The notes beneath the pieces were generated by a model, which was not told where the DNA came from, made no database searches, and worked only from the letters and a program-made list of their open reading frames with translations. The translations under genes and the position numbers were made by a program. This document shows positions 57,561-64,000 of a stretch of DNA of 64,000 bases, in pieces (positions within the stretch are counted from its first letter, which is position 1; each line of letters opens with the position of its first letter). Source of the stretch: Catonia carolina (Eukaryota > Arthropoda > Insecta > Hemiptera > Achilidae); assembly GCA_035578175.1 (NCBI GenBank), contig JAQMRL010000003.1, positions 82,161,969 through 82,225,968 on the forward strand, given 5' to 3'.

Positions 57561-58401
57561 ATTATAAGTATTATTACAAAAGATAATTAACGGAAAATTA
57601 TATCCTGATTGGGTTATTGAAAAATTAACCTTAACGTCAAGAAAGCAATGTACAGTTTTTAGTTTTTTTTAAATCCCCAAAACCTTTCAAATATCAGAAG
57701 TTAATTTTCTCTACTACTTTTTCAAAAATATTACTTAAAAATTTGCAAAGTTTTGACAGCTCTACATTATCATTGACATGTAAACACGAACCCGAAGAAA
57801 TATGAAGCGCTAAATATTAGTAAAAAAAGAATCAAGGGCATTAACAATTTCTCACCAAAGATATTAAAATATCTTCTGTTCATTAAGTAAAGAAATATTA
57901 ACGATAATTTAATATTTGTTCTACTAAATTGGCCTTCGTTGTTTTCTATAATCTCCTTTCAGCCCTACTTAACACCCTACAAAAAGCACCCTAATCCTAC
58001 AACCCTACGTAAGCACTACCCACTAACCTACTCTGTACAAGCACACTTAATTTCTGAGTGCATTTAATATGGCTCTCATTAATGAGTGGTTTACAGTGCT
58101 TTAGGGTGAACTTAGTTCTAAGTAAGGGTAAATTATATCATTTTTTAAATGTTATTTTTTGCTAATTCTATGCCATATGATATTTAAATATCTTTTTGGC
58201 AAATATAATAAAATAATTAAACATTCCTCATAATCGGGCGGTTAACATACATGAAAAGTTTCAACTACGTAGTGACACCAAAAGATGTAACAACATCTCA
58301 TTTATTTATGTATTTCAAATTAATTGTCTGCAACAGTCTTTCGACCTATTATGACAGACAATAAATATGCATAAAACAAATGGAACATAAAAATATATGA
58401 A
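57561..58401. other. AT-rich stretch with no supported gene
   Basis: A less AT-rich piece with CCCTA-type words lies at 57960-58040. No other structure recognised. Confidence 0.4.
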
Positions 58402-58409
58402 AATTAATT

Positions 58410-58798
58410 GTGCCACCAGCCGAAAAGGGTGATAAGAACCTCCAGAGGCTTTACTAAGTAAAACGAGGAGTAAGGTGGTTTAACATTGCCTTCCTTACTG
58501 AGTGTAGAAATATGATTATCAGCATGCCAGACCCTCTGAAAACCATCTACTTTCCACCCTGCCAATGACACCTTTACTTCGTTTGCCACAGGATCTGCCT
58601 GTATAATAAAATTCATTACTCTTGGAGGAAATAATTGTGACTAGTATCTTTTACGTCTTTACCTCTTCTGTTCTTAAATGCTACAGTCATATAATTAGCT
58701 AACCATATCATAAGAAACAGAACTATTTTTTGTAGCCCTGGAACGAGCAGATCGTGTACAAATAATTTAACACTCCACCTGCCTGTTATTGGGAGAAT
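58410..58798 (+). mobile_element. Repeat family A, copy 6
   Basis: A 389-bp copy with a worn 5' end (GTGCCACCAGCCGAAAAGGGTG in place of the usual start), then the shared body to CACCTGCCTGTTATTGGGA. AATTAATT stands on both sides (58402-58409 and 58799-58806), an 8-bp duplication. It is more diverged than copies 1 and 5. Confidence 0.83.
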
Positions 58799-58928
58799 AA
58801 TTAATTAATAATAATTGTAATACAGCATAATTAGAAATTAATATAGTATAAATAAGTAAAATTTGAGTAGTTATAGTAATAATAATAATGATAATAGTGG
58901 TATAATATGAAAGTAAAATCACATGAAG

Positions 58929-59111
58929 TAAAATCGCCAACGCCGGCCGCGTTGACGATGTTGGTAACGTGCTCGCCTCTCATCATGCGGTCTTGGGTTC
59001 GAATCCCACTCGGGCATGGCATTTTTTCATACGTTACAAAAATTTATTTCATCCTTCACCGTCTGCATTAGCAGCAATTTGCAAAACGTCGGACGTTAAA
59101 CCAAAAAAAAA
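58929..59111 (+). mobile_element. tRNA-headed SINE family C, copy 3
   Basis: The head has a perfect B box in GGGTTCGAATCCCACTCGGG and an A-box-like GTTGACGATGTTGGTAACGT. The tail is CACCGTCTGCATTAGCAGCA, ATTTGCAAAACGTCGGACGT, TAAACC and A10. ACATGAAG lies on both sides (58921-58928 and 59112-59119), an exact 8-bp target duplication. This is the most complete family C copy and suggests recent movement. Confidence 0.88.
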
Positions 59112-59119
59112 ACATGAAG

Positions 59120-59559
59120 ACTACTTAGCATACATAATCTTTTCTTAATTTACGATTTATACAATATATGAAAACTACAGTGATATCACTAAACCATGAA
59201 GGGCAGAGAATGAAACTAACAAAGGAAAAACAAAGAATAAATAATGATGGTCGAGAAAAGTATTTGAATTAATGAATAAATAAATGTCTACTTAAATACA
59301 TAATAAATAAAATTAAAATTAAGTAAAATTGTTAAATTTGATTAATAAAAAGAATTCAAACACTTACATTATATTACTAACACCGTACTAGATTTATTAA
59401 AAATATGCTAATCAGAATTTAAAAACTGTTACCTAGGGACTTCATTTTACTCATAATTGAATTATACCTATAAATAAAGTTCTACTACTGTTTTTATAGA
59501 ATAACGATTTTTAATTGAGGTAAACGAAAATATATGAATAAGATCTACATTTTTTTCAA
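59120..59559. other. AT-rich stretch with no supported gene
   Basis: Nothing recognised between the C SINE and the Jockey remnant. Confidence 0.4.
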
Positions 59560-60118
59560 TTACAGCCAATCTACAATTTATTCTTAAGTAGATGGATTTC
59601 GTGTTTGTATGCCACCAGTTTACATAAACAATTCGCAGATACCGGCAGACTCCAGATAAATCTCGTAGACTCCAAGGTATATACCTTGGTATACATCTTG
59701 ACAAACACCAGAATTAGAAAACATACATTGTATGTATAGTGCAAAAGGAAACAAATGAACCGATAATTGAAACAACTATATTGTACTTTATAAAAACCAA
59801 CACTACTGAGCTAACACAAAAAAAAGGTTTAATAAATGAATCAATTTTTAAACCAATTTGGACGTATGTAATCCAATTATGGAGTTCGCCAAGCCATTCA
59901 AATGTTGAAATCCTGCAAAAGATTTCAGTCAAAATTACTAACAAGAATCACAGCACCACCTTGGAATATAACAAACAACATACTACACAGAGATTTATAC
60001 ATTCCTAAAATTAAAAAAGAATCAACACGTTCAGTACAAAATACTAAACATTCGAATTACACACAAATCTTTAATAGTTATGTTACTCTTAGGGTAATTC
60101 AAACGGCATTTGCCGACT
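59560..60118 (+). pseudogene. Jockey-clade LINE, C-terminal part of the pol ORF
   Basis: Plus-strand translation in two frames: VYINNSQIP, then IYLGIHLDKHQN (usual YLGIHLD), SIFKPIWTYVIQLWSSPSHS and NVEILQK. After a frameshift near 59905 it continues with FQSKLLTRITAPPWNITNNI, LHRDLYIP and a tail to a stop at 60118-60120. This is the RT thumb and C-terminal segment of Jockey-type elements, better kept than the copy at 830-1200. The upstream RT core is missing. At least one stop and one frameshift mark it as dead. Confidence 0.8.
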
Positions 60119-60810
60119 AAAACGAAGACTTGCTATAGAATTATTTTAAACTGACAATAAAACACATGAAATACATCAACGACAATCCTACTTTGGTAGA
60201 TTATTTCATCGATCACAATAAATAAAAAGGTCTGCAAATAATTTTAATTTTCTGTTACTTGGTTGCATCATGTGCCTGAATAATATTGAAAAAACCATTC
60301 CCAAAGAAAATTTCTGGAAACTCACGTTTATACATTTTTGATGATACACATCATATCGTAATAACGTTCATAACTGATAGATTAAACTCACTATAAAATT
60401 ATAATAACATTGAAACCAAATTTGAGTTATCCATTTCATTTATTTTTTAATAATTTTTCGTTATAATTTTATTTTCACCATTGAATTGAAAGTCGTACGT
60501 ATATTTGAGTATTGGGATGAGTATTTTGAGCTTGCAACATTTATGAGACGAAATAAAAACATACACGAAATGGAATAGGTAAACTCACCTCGCCGGCTTA
60601 TTGGCGGTAGGAAACCAATTCTAGAAAAATTTGCATAGAAATGGAACAGTTTTGTCAGTAACACTAAAAACAATGTACAATGTATACAACGTATGTTGAA
60701 AGCGACTGCAAACAGACGGTGATATTATTTTCTACTTTTTACAGCGGTGTTATTACAGTTGAGCGAAAACAAATTTCATTATTCTATTTCAAATAAGTTG
60801 AAATTATTTA

Positions 60811-60885
60811 TCTCAGTAGTACAGTTGTTAGAAAAATCTACTATTGGTATTCAAAAAATCCAGGGTTCTATTCCCAGATAATGTC
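60811..60885 (+). repeat. Degenerate tRNA-like SINE head
   Basis: CTCAGTAGTACAGTTGTTAG resembles an A box region and CCAGGGTTCTATTCCCAG a T-arm with B box. Spacing is about 45 bases. The following text (GTCGAGGGTTTGTACATG) was not matched to another copy. Confidence 0.45.
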
Positions 60886-63376
60886 GAGGGTTTGTACATG
60901 TATACAATAATTATCTACACATCAGTGTGTAGTGATTAATTCAAGAAATTAATGAAAAATATACGTTTAACCTTGCGGTTCTTTTCTGATTAGTGATTAC
61001 GATAATCATTCGGTTGTTACTCTAAATTTTCTTAATCGGGTTCTTATTTTAAAGCTTGAGTTTTCGTTCTTCCCATGTGTTCATTAATTCTCAAAATACA
61101 TTCTCTTATTGCTCTACATTGGTATGTTTATTTTCTTAACTTTCCTCTAGAAAACCCTTAGTTTTTCAATTGTTTTTATACAGTTTGTTATTTACGTCTA
61201 TAAAATAAAAATAACGGTTTTAATAACATAGACTTCTAAGTAATATACACTTATAAAATAGTTTAGATACTTGTAAAATATACAAATGAATCAATAAAAC
61301 AAAACCTTTGCATTCTACATTTAATTTAAGAAAAGAAATGGTACGGTAGTAAATCTGTACAAATAGCATTCCACAATCTGGAGCTATCAATTTCTGAGTC
61401 TACACGTAGATTGTCGCTTTAAATAAAAAACCACATCTGCATAAATAATCAATGTTAGATCTAATTCTCCTAAAATGTATTTTTGGCTTTTTGGCAATAT
61501 TTTTCTCCTATCAAAAACAAACAAAATTAATGTATATAAACAATTTTTTTTTAAACCATCTGAGCTATAATATAAAACACAACTTTGGAATAATTCTGAA
61601 AATTTCAAAATAAAAATTTTAGAACAGTAACAGTCAAATATTACATTAATTATACAACATAAAAATATGTTAATAATTTTTCTAGGTGAATTTTTTTGAT
61701 TCAATTAAACTGGGAGATACAAATTTGAGAAAAATATTTTTTGATTTAGAAAAGAGCTACTTCACAAATTTTCCGTGGTTATAGTTGTTTTTAATAAAGG
61801 GAGCTAATGTAGCAAATGAGAGAAATTTATCTATTTTAGAAAAAATTTCATTTTTCTGTTATTGCACAAGAGTAAATTATCCGTAATTTGAGGGTTAAAC
61901 AGCTTATTTCGAAAATCGTTGTAGGGTTGATTGACCAAATCGTAGTTTTAAAATTTCAGCTGAATCTGTCGAGTAGTTTTTCTCTAAACTATATATTTTC
62001 TACATGCATGTTGGGTGACTGACAAACAGTAAGAAGTAATAATCAATAATTCAAAACAAAATTTAAATTAGAGAAAAAGTAACAAATAATGAAAACAAAT
62101 GAACAAAATGATTTGACACCTACCTAAAGAGATTTTATAATTTATGCACTTTTTGAACATAAGTTGGTTTAGGCCTGTTACAGCTGAAATAACATGACTA
62201 AGTAAAGGGACTTAAATAAAGTTAGTAAAGAGAATTAAGTTTGGTGATACGTTTATTTAATATGCAAAAGGTCGTGCTTCTTTAAAATTGCGACCGTCCT
62301 TCCGTCAACGAAGGCAACAGCAGTTGACGAAGATAGTAAAATACTGATAAGAGGGTGAGAAATAAAAAGAGATGGATATATTCTTTACAAAAAGGCAATT
62401 GCACTTTACCCAATGAACAGTTAAAATGACAGAGAAAGAGACAAAATGTGGAGTCGGGTAAAATTGTCGTTAAAGTTTAACTAAGATTTCCAAGTGACAC
62501 AGTTTTAGTTAACCATTTATAAAGCACATTATTTTGAGTGCAGTTCATATAACTGCTGCTATACTATTCCCTAGAATATCTAACGAGTAAGTGGTGTACG
62601 CAATCAAATGCAGTACGGTTACAGAAAGAAAAATAGTTAAAGTTTTATACTTGCATTTTGGATTCTCTGCATATTTAACCAAATTCAAATATACAAAATA
62701 CAGTAATTTTTTCACTTAAATAATAAACATAAATCAGTTTGCTTTATTAAATATATATATTTCCTACTGTTTTAGCCATCTTTCCTCTCTCAACCTCTGC
62801 GTCCATTAATCCCAACCCAACCGTAAGAGGTTTTCTGCTCTTCATGAGCTCACCCACTTCATCACTTAAGAACCCCGAGATCTGCCTCTCTTGTACTTTC
62901 CCACCAGTCTCCAATCAGTTACTCATCTTATTTCAACTATTTTCTCACGTGCCCATACTATATCAAGATTTTTTCTGAATTTTACTTAAAATATCTCCCT
63001 CTATCTGCATTCCCTTTCGTATTTTTTTGTAATATTCCTATTTCACCACCGTAAACAACATAAATACCAACCTAAGCTTCCAAAAAATGGTGCTCAGAAA
63101 CATTGTAATTGTTCCATCATTTGCCCACAACAGCAGTAATAACCAGTGATCAGTAAGTGTCTTCAGAAGTTGAAGAAGTGAGTAATTACGTCAAGAAGCA
63201 TAAAGTTCGTTACATGACCTCGTCAACATTGAAATATTTCAACGGCTAGACATTTGTGTCAGAGTCAGCTTAATAAAATGGACTATAGATTAACGAACTA
63301 GAGACTGCAGATGAAGGCGAAGCATAGTGATATATAGTTCAGCCGTCCTTAGTGTGCTCCTACTGTAAACAAATAA
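60886..63376. other. Mostly AT-rich stretch with no supported gene
   Basis: The text AAAATTTCAGCTGAATCTGT and CGAGTAGTTTTTCTC near 61955-61990 is of a kind often seen in dispersed arthropod repeats, but no second copy was found here. A pyrimidine-rich patch lies at 62760-62940. Small frames have no motif. 60121-60810 also shows nothing certain. Confidence 0.4.
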
Positions 63377-64000
63377 AAGCCAGCTACTCCAGGGTGCACG
63401 CTAGGGTCCACGACTTTATGGATGTCGTATTCCTATTATGACCTTAATGGCAGAGTGGGAAATCGCCCAATACACAAATGTGTTGGTACTTTTGGGGAAG
63501 ATACTCTGAACAGGAATGGAGAAAGATTGAGAGACTTTGTGACTTTTAACCACCTGAAAATAACCAACACATTCTTTCGAAAGAAAGACATCCACAAATT
63601 TACATGGAGTGCAAGAGGAGGTCGGTCAATAATAGACTATATCATAATCAATCAACGATTGGCTGCTCATGTGAAAGATGTGAGGGTTTTTAGAGGTCAG
63701 GATTTGTTCACGGATCATTTTCTTCTGGTATGCAAGTTGAACATACACAAGAGGTGGAAAAAATCTTCAAACAGTAATCCCAACCAGAACACAGCAGGTG
63801 AAAATTTCAAGGTGTCTCTATTAGAAGAAGAAAGTGCAAAAACACTTTATCAACAGCGCCTCACAAATCGACTGGCCAGTATTCCTACTGCTGAGGATGT
63901 GGAGTTGGAGTGGCAAAATATTTCCAATGCCATAAAATTGAGTGCCAGGGAGGCCTTGGGGACAAGAAGAAAAATCAGTAGGAAAAAAGGCCCAAGAATA
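63377..64000 (+). CDS. LINE ORF2, C-terminal half of the APE endonuclease domain (runs off the window)
   Basis: The frame is open from 63377 to the window end with no stop. From about 63440 it reads DLNGRVGNRPIHKCVGTFG, LNRNGERLRDFV, LKITNTFFRKKDIHKFTWSA, RSIIDYIIINQRL, VKDVRVFRGQDLFTDHFLL. These match the second half of the AP-like endonuclease of LINEs: (G)D.N.RVG, N.NG..L..F, I.NT.F..K..HK.TW, the ID-YI box and the terminal SDH catalytic motif (TDH here). The part before DLNGRVG does not fit, so the copy is 5'-truncated or rearranged near 63435. The linker toward the RT follows to the end. The element may be related to the RT-only copy at 41413-43026. Confidence 0.85.

Noticed and set aside
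1..64000. CRISPR arrays, operons or phage-like modules
   Set aside because: No regular direct repeats with spacers and no bacterial gene structure; the sequence is eukaryotic.

Overview
This is AT-rich eukaryotic DNA, most likely from an insect with a large, transposon-filled genome. A hemipteran is my guess from AT-richness and repeat style; nothing in the window fixes the species. There are no bacterial-type gene arrays. Almost every coding signature belongs to a mobile element. The only part that looks like a host gene is one 197-base exon on the minus strand (26398-26594) with good splice sites on both sides, so most of the window may be introns or intergenic DNA.

Left part (1-11.8 kb). 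A decayed Jockey-type LINE fragment lies at 830-1200. After it comes a complete, apparently very young Ty3/gypsy LTR retrotransposon (2886-11774). It has two 1134-bp LTRs in which I noticed no difference, a 4-bp target duplication (attg), an intact gag and an intact pol (protease, reverse transcriptase, RNase H, integrase), and no env. Gag and pol are joined by a textbook -1 slippery heptamer (TTTAAAC) directly before the gag stop codon. The end of each LTR carries a second, older-looking copy of the LTR/primer-site junction.

Middle part (12-53 kb). This is layered repeats. Repeat family A is about 395 bp, with six copies in the window, five with clear and one with a probable target-site duplication. 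Family B is a tRNA-derived SINE (3 copies). Family C is another tRNA-headed SINE (2 copies plus a tail). Family D is a longer dispersed non-coding repeat (4 copies, one split by an A insertion). There are many 5'-truncated or decayed LINEs. The best is a 1.6-kb piece at 41413-43026 with an open 537-codon reverse transcriptase frame, inserted in an ATT microsatellite. There are also tandem duplications, a perfect 23-bp-arm hairpin, candidate solo LTRs, and a GC-rich island at 48.04-48.31 kb holding a sequence that fits the histone mRNA 3' stem-loop.

Right part (53-64 kb). A fold-back mariner (54101-55039) has lost its 5' end and carries an inverted second copy of its 3' end. A tRNA-Lys(CTT)-like gene (56519-56591) has its 5' flank, plus the first bases of the tRNA, repeated as a 142-bp perfect inverted copy 0.53 kb away. 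Further A and C SINE copies, LINE remnants, and the open endonuclease domain of a LINE that runs off the window end complete the region. All boundaries and comparisons were made by eye; no alignment or database search was run.
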